Shown in pieces: positions 20,467-33,540 of a DNA stretch of 64,000 bases (its first letter is position 1; every line of letters begins with the position of its first letter). The position numbers and the translations under genes are program-made. The notes beneath the pieces were generated by a model. The model was not told the origin of the DNA and made no database searches. It saw only the letters and a list, made by a program, of their open reading frames with translations. This DNA comes from Sanguinoderma infundibulare (taxonomy: Eukaryota; Basidiomycota; Agaricomycetes; Polyporales; Polyporaceae): assembly GCA_032821775.1 (NCBI GenBank), contig JAVLRN010000001.1:248001-312000 (forward strand), read 5' to 3'.

Positions 20467-23400
20467 ATGGTGTCGCAGCACCGCCAGCAGCTATCGAGGC
20501 TCTTCATCCCACCCACCCTCGACTCCCAGCAGCCCATGCACTTCGCCGCCAACCCGCCATTATTCTCCCCAGCACTTCCGACGTCGATACAGCAAGGCAT
20601 GCACCCCCCGTTCATGATGAATGGTCCCCCAAATCCCCTCCAGACTCCCCTGCAGCCCAACTTCTTCCCCCCACAACCTGGCGCGCCTGGACGCCCACCG
20701 TTGCATCGAAGTCACCCCAGCGTCATGCAGCTCGCCGCTGCAGGCATCCTCCCGCCTCCAGGAGTGCCAATGACGCCCCTCGGCCAGGGCTTTCCTCAAC
20801 AGGTAGTCCCAGGGATGCCGCCATTCGCGCCGCCGTTCGCGCCAAGGAGTAAGCGGTCTGCGAGCATGAACGTCGGGGGACCGCCCAAGGCCGTTCTCGG
20901 AGGTCCGCAAAAGAAAGCGAGTCCCCTGCCGGCGACGTCTACGCCGGCTCCAGCAGCAACAGCAGCAGCAGCGCCTCCGCAAAAGCAGAAGAAGATCGTC
21001 GTCAACCTCCCGCGGGAGACAATACCGGGAGAAGGCGACGAGCCGCCCAGGCGTGCACCCTTTGCGCGCATGCCGCTCGTCGAGTCCGAAATACCCGTGC
21101 AGAACGAAATGAGATACCCGGAGACGAGCACCGTCGAGCTATACCCACCGGATTCGTGGAGATACCACTTGCCGCCCACCGTGGACGTCTTCTTGCCGGG
21201 CAAGGTGCATGCGCTTCTGAGGCTTGTGACTTCGAGACTGACGTCGGTTGCAGGCCTCTTGGGATGGGATCAAGCAGAGGATCATCGAGGAGAAGTTGCA
21301 GAGGTTGGGGGTCGAGCCAGGGAGCGGGAGCTCCGTCCCTCATATACACGCACCACACGCGCGTGCGGCCTCGGTGAGTGATCCTCATTGCCCAATCTCA
21401 ATATTTCTCCCTCGTTGCGAGTGAATACACGATTTGTGAGAGCAAATCGAGGCGCCCATTCGCCGAGATCTCCGGCAATGCCTCGCGCTGTCGGAGATAG
21501 AGACGAGAGTGTGGCAGCGTCGTGTCTGCTTCAACGTTTCCAAATCTTTCCTCCCTGAGGAAACGGTTTTCCGCATTTGCAAGGACTACTGGCGACCAAC
21601 CTTTTGACCATGTCAATGAGAACGTCTGGTCATTCTTTGCCCAGTGGTTGAGCGGCGCGGTGGGCAAGCTTGAATTCACTTAACGTAATTAGCTACCTCA
21701 ATTTCTTGTTCCTGGCGTTCATAAAGCCCCGGCCGACTGGCAATAGTCACTGGCACCCTTTCGTCCTCCGGTTCCACTGTCGCGCTAGTCACTGCGAATA
21801 TCGTCATTTCCTCGTTGCAATCTCAGACTAATATAACGTGGCTTCGCAGATATCCTCCCCGGCTGACCCAGCCCTTCTTTACTTCAAGCTCAATAAGCTA
21901 CAGCAGTCGCAGAATGCGTCCGGGACCAACTCTCTTTCAACGTCGCCGCAACCGCCTGTTAATCTCTCGCCCTCCCCGAACCAGCTTCCGCCACGGTTGC
22001 AGAACAGGCATGGTTACAGCATGTCCCTAGCGCAGCCCTCGTCGCTCCAGTCGCCGATGTATAATCCGTCTGGTGCGTTCAATCCGTTCGGGCCAAGCGC
22101 GACACTTGGCTCTGACCAAGTCTTTACGCGTGTATCGCCCGCTCCTCCCACTGCCCCCTCAGAAATTATCCATGCACCGCAAGGACGGGTGCCGACGAAC
22201 ATTGCTTCCCTTGCCCCGCCTGCACTGGCTTCGCGTCCAGAATCGCGCCCTGATTTCTTCCGTGGATTTGGTGTCGACATCCCGGAGGAGGAGGAACCAG
22301 AAGAAGAGCCGCCAATTTCATCCGAAGGTGTTCCGGACGATGTCTCCGAGGTCGCGCCGGCGGACACCACTGTTGTATCCGCTGAGGAGACGGAGCAGGA
22401 CGGCCTCAGTACAGTAGCACAGAGCCGGGTTCACTCGCGTCATGTGTCGAAACTCTCCGCGGCTTTGTCTCTTCTTTCTGTGGGTGGCATGGGGGATGAG
22501 TCTATGGAACTCAGTGACGAAGTGCCGCTACCTATCCGGAGCCCCGCGGGCGAGCTCGAGGTTGAAGATCTTGATCGCGACGTGGACCAAGACGTTGATG
22601 CTGACCAAGAGGCTGTCGGGGAGTGGACCGATTCTGAAGATTTGCGAACGGCCGAGACGTCTGATGACGAGGTGAGTGGCATGTTGCGGCTACGTGTTGC
22701 TGGTACGGGAGCTCACTCGGTTGCAGAGCATCGGCGAGTGGTCGAACCCGTCGGACGAGGAGCGCGCGCGCCAGGAACGCCTCCACCGTCGGATGATGCG
22801 GCGCGTCAAACAGGTCAAGCAAGAGCTCGAAATCCCTCGCCGGATTCCGAACTTCCCTCGCCCTCCCGCAATGCCTGTGTCTGTGCCGGGCATGCCCGGC
22901 AACGACGACGACATTGTTTCGAATCCGAGCGACGAGGACCACGGACCTTATGCCGAATACTTCTCTCAGCAGACCGCGGCCGGCAGACGGCCCCTTCCTC
23001 CCCTGCCGCACTCACGCAGCGGCTCTCAGTATTCGGCGCATACTGGGCACGATCCTGCTCTTGCTCACTCACGGAATACATCAGAGCAGTACCATACTCC
23101 GGGTGGCTTGCAACCCCGTCCATCTCAGATGCCTCAACCTCAACTTCAACCTATTCTCGCTCCTACTCCTCGTACCGAGTCTCTCAACCCGCTTGCCAAG
23201 CCGTTTGTTTTTGGCGCGAGTCGTTCATTGGAGCCCTTTGCACCTGCTAGTGGTGCGGCATCCTCCACTCACATTCGCGCGCCATCGTTTGGCAAGCCTC
23301 TCAACGTCGCTGCGCCTGAGTTTAAGCCGGGAGGCTTCACGTTCCGTCCTCCACCAGGCGTACCGCAACTCACCTTCGAACCTCCTCAACCTCAGACGTC

Positions 23401-26400
23401 ACGTCCGTTGCCCACACCTCCTGCGCAGTCGGAGCCCCCACGTGCGATGCAAGGTCGGGAGAAGAGGCAGCGCAGATCGAGCAACTCCTTCGAGGTCGAC
23501 GGCGAGGACGAGGATGGTGTCGATACTATGACCTCGTTCCGCTTCCCTCCACCAAGCGACTCTCTTCCTACCCGTCACTCCGCTCCCGCAAGCCCACCTG
23601 TCAATATTGCTGGTGCCAGCAAGGAGAACGGGCTCAATGTCTCCGCGAAGCCGTTCAATTTCACTGGCTCCTTGCCGTTCCTGCCGCAGAAGACGAACGA
23701 TGTGCCCCAGTCTCCCGTCCTCAGCGAAGACGAAGAGGAGAACGACGAGAACAAGCCGATCCTCCCTGCGGCTCCCACTTCTATGCCCGTGCCGCAGATG
23801 GGGGCGGAGGAACTGCCATTCCCGCCTACGTCGAAGCCGAAACGTGCGCCCATTCCTCTCGACTTCAAGCATCCAGTCTCGACGAACACTGTCCCTGCAG
23901 GTCTCTTCAAAGCGCTCGTCAACAACGAAGATAGCGAGCGCACTCGCAGGACTGTCCGCTCGCGTCTCAGCTCACGTGACATTTACGAGCACAGCCCGAA
24001 GCAGTCGCTCGATGACCTGCACGTTGCGCCCATTTCGCAGCGTATCGGCCGTGGCCGCGGCCGCCTTTTCACCGACCCCGGCTTCTGCGACCAGTCCCCT
24101 GAGCGCGATGTCTTCAGCGTACGCCGGCCGCGCCGCTCATCGCTGCCGCCAAGGCATCATGACGACGGTGAGGACTCGATGTCGGATATCTCGGTTGGGC
24201 CGATGAACCTGTCCAGACGGATCGAGATGCAGCAGTACGAGCAGCGTCTGGAGAAGCTGCTTGAGGAGAAATTCGATATTATCAAGCGGTCACTCGATGC
24301 GTACAAGCAGTCGATGTCGACTAACGGCCAGGCTATCAACCCATCGACCGAGGCCATGATATCGGAAGTCGTCACCCTATTCCGTGCGCAGTTGCAGGAG
24401 TCTGCTGCCCGTAGCTTGGACGACGGTCTGATGGATGCGCGCGGCGAGTTCGACTTCGAACTCCTCAAGGGTATCATGGAGCAGAGTCACGAGGAATCTC
24501 GTGTGATCCTCCGAAGGGAGATTGGGACTCTAATCCAGGCTCAGTTGCCGGTGTCGCGCGACCGCGACGTCGAACTCAAGAAGCTCGTCGACGACCTCGG
24601 CAACCGGACCATCAGCACGCTCGCCAACGCCATGTCGCAGCTCGGCGCGCGCCTCCAGGCGATGGAGGTCGCTGCCGCCCGCGCGCCGTCGGTCAACAAG
24701 GAGCACCTCTTCCAGGAGCTGTTCCAGAAGCTCTTGCCGCACATCGCCGCGCTACGCACGGACCCGATCGACTACGACGTGCTCACCGCGCGCCTCGCCC
24801 AGGCTGTCAAGCCGAACATTTCGCAGCTCATCGACCTCGCGGCGGACAAGCGCGAGACGGCGGGCCTGATCGTCGACCGGCTCGTGCCGATCTTGCCGTC
24901 GCTCCAGCCGGAGATCGACCTCGAGCCTCTTGTTGGCCGTTTGACGTCGGAGCTGAAGACGATTGTCGGGCCGTTGGACGCGCACGAGTTGAAGGAGCAG
25001 GTGTCGGACCTCGTCGTGGAGCGCCTCGACTCCCGCCTTGCTGTGCGCGATCGCCCACCTAACGTGGACGCTATCTCGGACAAGGTCTCGGACAGAGTTT
25101 CGGAAACGGTCGCCGACAAAGTTTCGGAAAAGGTCGCTGACAGAGTTTCGGAAAAGGTCTCAGAGAAAGTCACAGAAGGCGTTCGTGGGCTTGTTGCCCC
25201 GCTCCTGGAGGTGCAGCGCAAGGTGGAGGAGCTCGCGAGCAAGGGACCTGCTACCGTTGCTCAGCAAGTGGATCTTTCTGGGATTCAGGACGTGGCTACC
25301 ACGCTCGCCGACCTTCCCCAACGTCTCGATGCCGCCATCGACGCATTCAACAACGCACGAACCGCGTTCAAAGGCAGGGCCGCCAGTCCCGACAGCGATG
25401 TATCCAGCAAGGTGCTGCGCAACATCGAGAACGTCGTCACCGCCGTTTCTGCCGGGCAGACGAAGCTCGTTGAGCAGAACTCGGAGTTCTCTGATTTCTG
25501 CCAGGATATCATCAAGCACATCAACACCCTCCCCGAGGCCATGGTCGAGGCAACCAAGGTCCTCCAGAACGCGCACGCCGAGTTCGCCGCGCGCGACACG
25601 TCCCAGAAGGACTCGGAGGAGATCCGCAGACTCATGGTAGAGAACTCTAGCCTCCAGGTGCAGGTCGCGAAGGCACGCGGGGCGCACGGCCAGGTGCGCG
25701 TCGAGAAGGACATGCTCAGCGAGCGCGTGAAGGCAGTTGATGGGGAGCGTGACCGTCTGACCTCGCGCGTAGAAACGCTTCAGGACTCGCTTTCGAGGAA
25801 GGCAGCGGACACTGTTGCGCTTGAGGCCAAGAACGCTGAACTTGAGGAGGCGCTCGCGCGTGCACTGGAGAGGCTGAAGGCGGCTGATGTCCAGGCTCAG
25901 AGCCAGCAGGAGAAGATTGTGGAGCTGGAGAAGGCGAATCGCGACGTCAGCTCGGAGAAGCAGCAGCTTTTCGCCAAGGTAAGCGAGTCTCTGGCGTATG
26001 GTGGTAACGGTAGAACTGACGTCGGCACGCCCAGGTCGACTCTCTTGAAGTGAAGATCACGTACATTACCCGCGAGAAGGATACGCTTGCGGACGAGGTC
26101 GCGGAGCAGAAGAAGCGGAATGACGAGCTTGCTGCGCAGGAGAGCAACTGGGACGTCCTCCGCCAAGCCACAGAGCAAATCCAAATGCTCACTAACCTCG
26201 TCGGCCACGTCGACACGGATGAGGTGAAGGAGCTCCGGCTGATCCGCGACCGCAGCAAGGTGCTGGAGGGCGAACATTCCGCGCTCCAACGACGCGTGAA
26301 GGAGTTTGAGACGAAGGTCGCCAACCACGAGAAGGTAGCGCAGTCGTCGCGCCAGAGCTTGGTGCAGGCAAGGCAGCGTGCGGAGGAATGGGAGATTCGT

Positions 26401-27037
26401 GCGAAGGAGGCCGAAGGCCAGCTTGAGATCACGCAGACGAAGCTGGATGAGGTCGAGCAAGCACACTCTCAGCTCGATGCCGACTACTCGCTCGTCAAGC
26501 TCCAGCTCGAGGAGAGGGACGCAGAGGAGCGTCTGGACAAGGTATGTTCGTCATCGCTGCCGTACTAGGCTCTGTCTTTGACGTGTTGTCATCTCCCAGG
26601 ATCGGCAGAACAAACTGCGTGACCAAAACGCCTCCTTGGAAGGCCAAGTCACCCGACTGCAAGCTGAGCTCGACAAGGCGAAGAAGGCCGTATCCGCCCC
26701 CTCCAACGTCCTGCAGCCCGTCGCTCGCTACCAGAACGGCAAGACGCACCCCCCACCTCGCCCCGACTCTCGTGCAAGCACGATCTACAACTACAGCCGT
26801 GCCGGTACGCCTAAAGCGCAGTACAACGGCACCACCAACGACGTTCGTGTCGTTACGCCACCTCAAGCCTCCGTCAGGGACTCGATTCACGCACCCTGGC
26901 GGCAGTCGACGCTGGCGCCGCCGGTGACCCCGAAGTCGAGGTATCCTTCGCAGTACAAGAACTTCCGCGCGCCGTCTCCGTCGCCGAGTGTCGTTTCCGC
27001 CGCGCCGACACTGGGCGCCGACGGCTGGTGGACATAG
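20467..27037 (+). CDS. Large low-complexity and coiled-coil protein, 1,958 aa
   Basis: Six exons in one frame: 20467-21204, 21254-21373, 21850-22671, 22727-25978, 26035-26541, 26600-27037. All introns are phase 0 with GT..AG ends. Residues 1-150 are Pro/Gln-rich. A conserved-looking block around 170-330 follows (KKIVVNLPRETIPGEGDEPP, then PALLYFKLNKLQQSQ). Residues ~380-900 are acidic and Pro/Ser-rich, suggesting disorder. About 1065 to the last ~80 residues is largely helical coiled coil. It includes a tetrapeptide array (DKVS, DRVS, EKVA and similar) at about 1340-1375 and classic heptads such as ELEEALARALERLKAADVQ. The tail is Pro/Ser-rich again and ends GADGWWT. No motor, kinase or membrane domain is visible. 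A scaffold or tether role is a guess; I do not recognise an orthologue. Confidence 0.85.
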
Positions 27038-28066
27038 AGTAACGAGACCGGTTTTGGAGTAATCATCTGAATCTTGGGGACGCCGTTCCACTCACGCTCA
27101 CTGTCTTCTCGAGTCGTCGCACATCTCATTCTTTATCACCCATCGATCGAATCGCTTTCCACATATGCATGGTTTCCCTGGTCGTGTCTCTGTCTCCCCT
27201 GCGTCCGAGCTTCGATTCCGCACGTCGCGCCATATTGTATATATCTAAACCTATCTCGTAGCTTGCCCCACGTCGATCCTATACCACTCTTATATACCAT
27301 ACACGTACATCGCTCTGTTGCTTAACTTGCCGAGTTGTTCCCGTCCATCGTCGCCAATACATACCATCTGATGGTCCGTCGCCATATCCCGTCTCCTTCT
27401 CGCCTCGCCTTATCTCGCTTCGTTTCTCGTATCATGCCTTTCTTGTCCGTACCTGTCCGGTGTGCCCCCCCAACTATCCGTCCATCGTGGAACGACGTGA
27501 TGACCAGGCAGAGAGCGTAGGAGCAGACGGAATGTGCTGCTCGGCCGATTCGATCCTGTTGTACACTCTGGAATAATATCGCATTAATCTGGGAGGACGG
27601 GGTGGTGTACGTGACGTTCTGGCGTGGATGTGCTTCCGAGACGTATGTAGTAGATAGTAGACGATGGTAAGCTGCTGGCCATGGGGACTCGAGAGTGGGG
27701 GTGCCAAGTGGGGAATATGTGCGCGTCCGGACCGTGATGCATTCATGACACTTCTCTCTGCGGGACAGTGCGGTGCGGTGCAGTGCAGTATGGGAGGCGA
27801 CAGCAAACAGGCGAGAACAAGCAACGAGCAAGTAAGCAAGCACCGGGAACGGGATGACTCGAGAGCGGCAGCGGGCGCGGAGAGTCTGAACTGTATGTAC
27901 GTATCCTGTTGTGATCCTGTGACCTGTATCCTGTATCTTGTATCTTGTACATTAATTACATTACTGGGGGCCGACGACGGCGGTGTTCGTTACACGGGGT
28001 GTGAGCGAGCGAGCGAGTGAGCGACTGTGGTAGTCCGCGGGGCGTCCGGGTCGTGCGGGTGAGGCG
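27038..28066. other. 3' flanks of two converging genes with simple repeats
   Basis: Pyrimidine-rich sequence with short simple repeats: GTGCGGTGCGGTGCAGTGCA (about 27770), CTGTATC/TTGTATC units (27915-27945) and GCGAGCGAGCGAGTGAGCGA (28005-28024). The minus strand is open for 173 codons at 27322-27843, but its composition is Ser/His/Arg noise. No gene supported. Confidence 0.5.
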
Positions 28067-30347
28067 TCAGAGGCTGGGAGCGTATGAGGGCGGGGGCGTC
28101 GGCCAGATGAACTTCTCCACGACCGCTATCGCCTCTTGTGGGTCCGTCGGCAGCCTGTGTGGCGCGCGCAAGCGGAAGAGAAGGGTGTGAGATTTACGTC
28201 CGTCAGCTCCGGGTTCGAGAGTCACGCAAGGCACAGAGAAGACGGAAAAGAAAATGGGAGAAAAAAAGGCAAAGTGAAGCGCGGGAGGCCGCACGAGATA
28301 CGCAAATGGATGGAAAGATGGAAAGGATGGAAAAGGTACGTACGCCACCTTTGGCATCCACCGGCCGTCCTGCAGGTGGAAGAACCGGGGGACGTGCGTC
28401 TCGCCGCGCTCCTCCATCGTCCGCCGGGCCTCGCGCTGGGCGTCCTCGACGGCCGTCTTCGCCTCCGTCGCGGCGTCCATGTCCTTCATGCCGATTGCTT
28501 GCGTGAGGCGTGTCCACAATCTGCGCACGCCAAAGTTTCAGATCCGTGAGCGTTAAAAGCGGTGACTTGAAAGACAAGACGGAGACGGTACAGTACCTGC
28601 GCGATTCGTTCGGCTCCTGCTCGTCCTCGGGCGCGACCCATTTTGGCGCGATCTTCTGCCCGTCCTTGGCAGCGTCGAACAGCACCCGCTTGTCGCCCTG
28701 TGGACAAGGCCCAGTAGTAAGACACGCGTCACGCATGGTCAGCCAAGGCAGGCCAAGAGGATGCCAAAGTTACCTTTGCATTCTTAAACTCCATCGTCGC
28801 GCTCCACTTGCCCGAGACCTCGCCGACGTCACTCGTCCCGCGTCGTATGCGCCCCTGGATGGCGTTGTACGTCCCCGAGAAGTATCCCTAAGCGACGATG
28901 GTCGTCAGTGCCGATGACGAGCAGAAAAAAACGATGAAAGTTCGCAGTCACCTTTGTCTTGAACTGGATCTCGGCGTAGTGGCCCGTCCGCTCGTTCTTG
29001 GCCGTACACGAGTCGCCCAGCTCGAGGAACATCTTGCCCCATAGGATGCCCCGCGCGTACATATTCGGCATCGAAACCACGTACTCTGCAACGAGTTTAG
29101 CCACCGGTCCTTTGCGATAAAAAATAGACGCAGTAACGCACCATTGTCTTCTGGACGTCCGAGAAGGTAGACGCGGTTCTCGCCCTCCATGACCGTCGAC
29201 ACACTGTTGCCCAGGAACTTGGACTTTGGTCGGAGCTCGCCGATGACGCATACCTTGTTCGCGGGCGAGACGTAATAGAAGGCAGATACTGGCGGATGGT
29301 GGGAGACTGTCATGATGCATATGGTAAGTATTGAAACGTAAATGCGCTGCAGTCCGTTCGCGCGCGCGTAGCCGGAGTTGCGATGGACATCGCCGCATAA
29401 GAGCACACAAAGGACAAGAGCAGAGGGTCGCGGATGTGGAAGACAAGGCCAAGGAGAGAAGGACGAGACTTGCCTTGTTCGGCAATATAGAAGCCGCGAG
29501 AGCCATCGGGGTAGTCGTATCTACAGCGGAAGAACTCGCCGAGGACGGGGTTGTACCTGAGGGTAGTACGCGCGCAGAGAGACACATGTCGAACAAGGCA
29601 GTGAAGAGAAGGAGGAGAGAAAGACGCATTGAGCGCCACTGGGCCCACACGTGGAGAGGGCGAGGACGGGGACGTACGGCTTCTTCACGCCCTTGGGCTT
29701 GATGTGCCAGCCGGCGAGGTAGTACTGGAGCACGCGGATGAAGCGTTCTTCTGGGTCGTTGCACGTCTCCGCGCTGGGCCGTCATGGGACGGCGTTTCAG
29801 AGTGGGCGTCGCGCGCGCGCACGAGAAAGAGATGGCGGGGGAAAGGGGTTGAGAAGGGCGAAGTGTGGCGGTTGAGTGCGCAAGATGTGGGAGAGACGGG
29901 GGGAATGATGCTTACCCAAAGAGGAGATCAGGATGGGACATGAAGTCGGTGATACGCTCGAGCATGCTTCGGGGCTCGAGGACGAACGTTGGGAACGTCA
30001 CTTTGTGCAGATCCATGCCCACTCTGTGGCGTCACGTCAGGAATGGGACTGGAACGGGAAGGATGCGGGGAGGACGGCGGTCGGGGAAAGCAGACGTACC
30101 TGAGCTGTGAGATGAGCGATGTGATGATGGAGCCCTCATTCTCGTCCCTGCGTTCAGAGATGAGGTCGTCAGCGTCGTCGCAGGGCGGGGTGGAGGTAAA
30201 GTAGCGCATGGTGGGCGGTGGGGGAGAAGGAGAGACGGACAGGATGGATGTGTCGTCCGGCTCGGTGTCGTCCGGGATCTTGTCTTCGTCTGATGTGCGT
30301 GGCTTGTACATCTTGGACGTCGCCTGGTTGAATAGGCCCATCATCAT
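28067..30347 (-). CDS. Oxysterol-binding protein-related lipid transfer protein (Osh6/7-like)
   Basis: Multi-exon gene starting at [16 protein letters not shown]. Spliced order: acidic linker; [15 protein letters not shown] and [20 protein letters not shown], the lid/core of the ORP lipid-binding domain; [35 protein letters not shown]; and the signature EQVSHHPP split by an intron (YIAEQ / [12 protein letters not shown]). Then come [38 protein letters not shown], a helical Glu/Arg-rich part (about 28400-28500) and the end [18 protein letters not shown]. There is no PH domain, ankyrin or FFAT motif, so this is a short ORP. Yeast short ORPs of the Osh6/7 type move phosphatidylserine between ER and plasma membrane; the subtype here is inferred from the N-terminal and C-terminal blocks. 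Confidence 0.88.
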
Positions 30348-30802
30348 GGTGTAATCTTTGTTCACGGGCCGTGCAAGGCAAGGAGGAGGGGAGGTGGGGG
30401 CGTGTAGGGTGGATCAGGCGAGCTGCTGAACGCGGCCAGAGGTGCTGCGTAATGCAATACAGTCCCTGAGTCAGGCGAGCGTGGGCGGTAGCAGGGGCAG
30501 AGGGGGCGTCGAGGACTGTGCGCTGCCCGTCGTCGTCGTCGTCGCGGTTGTAGGCTCGGAGGATGTGGGGGAAGGAGAAGGAAGCGAATGCCGGAGGGCG
30601 ACTATTTCGATTTGGTCCCGCTCAAACGCGTCCCACAGCCACAGCGCCTCCGAGGCCGAGTCGGGTGCAAGTGGGTCTCAGTCAGAGTCTGCCCCACAGC
30701 GGAAACTCTCCCGTCCTCCGCCAGCTCCACTCGGATAACGTATGTAGCATTACTCTAGATCCAACATCTACATCCGTGCATCTACGCAGCCCGGGCCACC
30801 GG
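30348..30802. other. Intergenic between the lipid-transfer gene and DBP3
   Basis: About 455 bp holding the 5' flank of the lipid-transfer gene and the 3' flank of DBP3. It includes a run of GTCGTCGTCGTCG (about 30530). No gene seen. Confidence 0.4.
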
Positions 30803-33130
30803 TCAGAACGTGATTTTAGTCGGGCCCTTCGGTGTCGGGATGTCGTCGCGGAAGAACGCGCCGTACGCACTGTGCGTCTTCTTTTTGATCGTCATCGGGA
30901 ACTTCTTCAGCCCCTCCGCCTCAAACCCGCTCTCCCTCAGCACCCGCGCGAGCTCACCCGCGAGCGCGCGCTCGTGAGCGTCCCCGGTAAAGAACGTGAT
31001 TGATTTGCCGCTCTTCCCCCCGCGACCTGTCCGCGCCGCGCCGACAAAGACCCCCGTGTCAGCACCCAATCCAACACGCAACCTCAGATCAGATCAGACT
31101 CGCCTGTTCGCCCGATTCGGTGAATGTAGTCCTCAATCGTCAGCGGGAACGTGTAGTTGATCACCGCTGCGACGTTCGCGATGTCCAGCCCCCGTGCTGC
31201 GACGTCCGTTGCCACCAACAGACCCGTCGTGCCTGTCTTGAAGTTCTGCAGCGCCTCCAGCCGAGCCGACTGCGACATGTCGCCGTGCAGGCCCCCAACA
31301 GAGAACCCTTTGCTCTTCAGCATGCTCTCCACGCGCTGCGCCTCCTTCTTGTACAACGCAAACACGAGGATCCGCGAGTCCTCTGAAGACCCTTTGGGCT
31401 TCTTGGGCATCAGCGTCCGCAAATGGCCTAGTAGGCGCGAACTACGTAGCGAGAGTCAAACCATGACACCACTATCCAAAAATCGTCACTTACTCCTTCT
31501 CTCTATTGTCATCAAACACTTCCACCACTTGACACGAATGCGCGGCCGGCTCAGCGCACGAAACAAACAATAGTCCACACCGCACACACCTTGCTCCACC
31601 CTGCTGTTCGCAGTCAAGTCGTCACTGCCAACGGTGATCCTCACCGGATCGCGCTGGAACGTCGCCGCCAGCCGTCGAACTGCGTCCGGCCATGTCGCAC
31701 TGACTGTAGCACGATAAGTCATAGCGATCCGAACAACTAACGGAGCGCACTCACACATCAACGTCTGACGTTCTGACCCTTGAATCGTCCGACCGATAAT
31801 ATTCCGGATATCGTTCTCGAATCCCTTGTCCAACATCCGGTCCGCCTCGTCCAGCACCAGATACGACACCCTTCGCTCTCACATCAACTCCCCTCCATCC
31901 GTCCTCAAGCAGTTAACCCACACACGCACCTGCTCAGATCACACGCCCCCTCGTTCGCCAAGTCCAATATCCGCCCCGGCGTCCCGACAACGATCCTCGT
32001 CGTCTGCCCGCCCTTGTTCATGTTCTTCAGCGCCTTGATCTGCGGCCCCTTGTCGACCCCGCCGAACACCGCGACGCTCGCGATCCCGAACGGCTCCCCC
32101 AGCTTCTCGAGCGTCTCGTGCGTCTGGATCGCGAGCTCCCGCGTCGGCGCCATCACGAGAGCCGAGACCGTCGTCCCTTTTGCTTTCTTGTCCAGCGGGG
32201 ACGCGAGGAGGCGCGCGAGGAGGGGGAGGCCGAAGGCGAGGGTCTTCCCGCTGGATATATATGCACATTTATTCCAGGGGGAACCCGGCGTGGGACGATA
32301 TGAAACGCACCTTCCGGTCTCTGCGATGCCGACGACATCGCGGCCCTCCAGCGCGGGCGGCCATGAGCATGCTTGGATGGGCGTGGGCTCCTTGAAGCCG
32401 TCGAACGCTGCACGGAGGTTTGGGTGTACGTCTAGTTGGGAGAAGGAGAGAATGGGGGTGACAATAGCACAGCCGTCTGGTATCGTGAGCGTGATCTCGT
32501 TCTTCTGGAGGAACGCCTCGATGTCTGAGGATGACGCGGAGTTGGGGGTGGCAGGCGAGGAGTCCGCAAGAGCCTCCGAGGTATCTTTGCTCTTCTTGTC
32601 CTTCTTGCTTTTCTTGTCTTTCTTGTCTTTCTTGTCCTTGCGAGGTTTGGACTCTGACGTGGAGGACGAGGGCTCTGCGTCCTCGGTCGTGGGTTCTGCA
32701 TCTCTCTTCCGCTTCTTCTCCTTCTTGGACGTACTCACTTCCGCCGCGGCGACCTCGTCGTCGACCTCGCGTTTACGCTTCTTTTTCGATTTCCTCTCTG
32801 AGGCACCATCCTCAACCGGTTCCACTACTCACGAATCGATCACTGAGCAAACACGCCGCACACACGCGCTGGATGTGCTCACCAGGAGGGTCGACCGCCA
32901 TCGGATCCTCCGCCTCGTCCGCAGCCTTTTTCTTCTTCTTGTCCTTCTTGCTCTTCTTCTCAGCCTCTACTTCACCTGTTACACTTCCTTCTGAGTAACA
33001 TCGCAAGAATTTTGTGCGTCCGGACATACACACCGCCCACCTCTCCCGCATTGTCCCGCCTCTCCTTCGACTTCTTGGACTTTTTCTCCTTCTTCTCCTT
33101 CGCGGCTATTTCGTGGAGGTCGACGGTCAT
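30803..33130 (-). CDS. DBP3: DEAD-box ATP-dependent RNA helicase Dbp3
   Basis: Starts at [20 protein letters not shown]; two introns lie inside the Lys-rich N-terminus, typical of Dbp3. After the [12 protein letters not shown] tail come the Q motif ([20 protein letters not shown]), Walker A AETGSGKT (split by an intron at about 32260-32310), [20 protein letters not shown], and [15 protein letters not shown] (DEAD). [11 protein letters not shown] follows, with intron just before it. The second RecA domain has [35 protein letters not shown] and [10 protein letters not shown]. The C-terminus ends [14 protein letters not shown] and KITF. Dbp3 works in the nucleolus in ribosomal RNA processing for the 60S subunit. 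This is the only complete copy; its promoter and first exons are duplicated in broken form at 9384-9971. Confidence 0.88.
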
Positions 33131-33540
33131 GGTGCACAAGAACGTAAGGCGGACGAAGGACGTTGGAGAGGAGCAGAAGACAGACTCTCTCAGCAGCACC
33201 GCGGCTGCCTGCAGATCGCGTCTGAAATTTCAGAGATCTCGATCGATGCCCACGTGCGTCACGCATCATCAATGGGCGTCTGTACCGGAAAGGCAACTTT
33301 TCGGATTGATCATTCAAGCTGAACAAACCATCGGCTCGCTTAAGTGGAACGGCCTTGAACGTTTGAACTCTCAAGCGACGCTTTCCTGGCTGTCGCGCAT
33401 GGTGTGTTTGCCGTAACTCTCGACATTGTCCTGCTGAACTAACAACAAAATTCTTGAGTACTAGCAGGTTCCCCCCCCGTTCGTTCAGGTGAAGCCGGGT
33501 ATCCTATTTCCAAGTAAGTACTTCGTACTTCGGTAGCCAT
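33131..33540. promoter_or_regulatory. DBP3 upstream region, duplicated at 9384-9550
   Basis: The first ~190 bp (33131-33320) are nearly identical to 9384-9550 in reverse, including CGAGATCTCTGAAATTTCAG, so the DBP3 promoter was copied with the block. The remaining ~220 bp to the end of the next gene include a C-run at about 33471 and no coding signal. Confidence 0.5.

Noticed and set aside
21838..23250. 470-codon frame treated as a separate gene
   Set aside because: It is exon 3 of the 20467-27037 gene read through its intron at 22672-22726; after that the frame is a shadow of exon 4.
25060..25180. Repeat array resembling spaced repeats
   Set aside because: It is in-frame protein-coding repeat of 12-base steps without spacers, not a CRISPR-like array.
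27322..27843. 173-codon minus-strand frame
   Set aside because: Lies in the 3' flank of the coiled-coil gene, with low-complexity composition, no domain and no splice context.
33470..33480. C-run as a structural or regulatory motif
   Set aside because: A single short homopolymer is not evidence of function.
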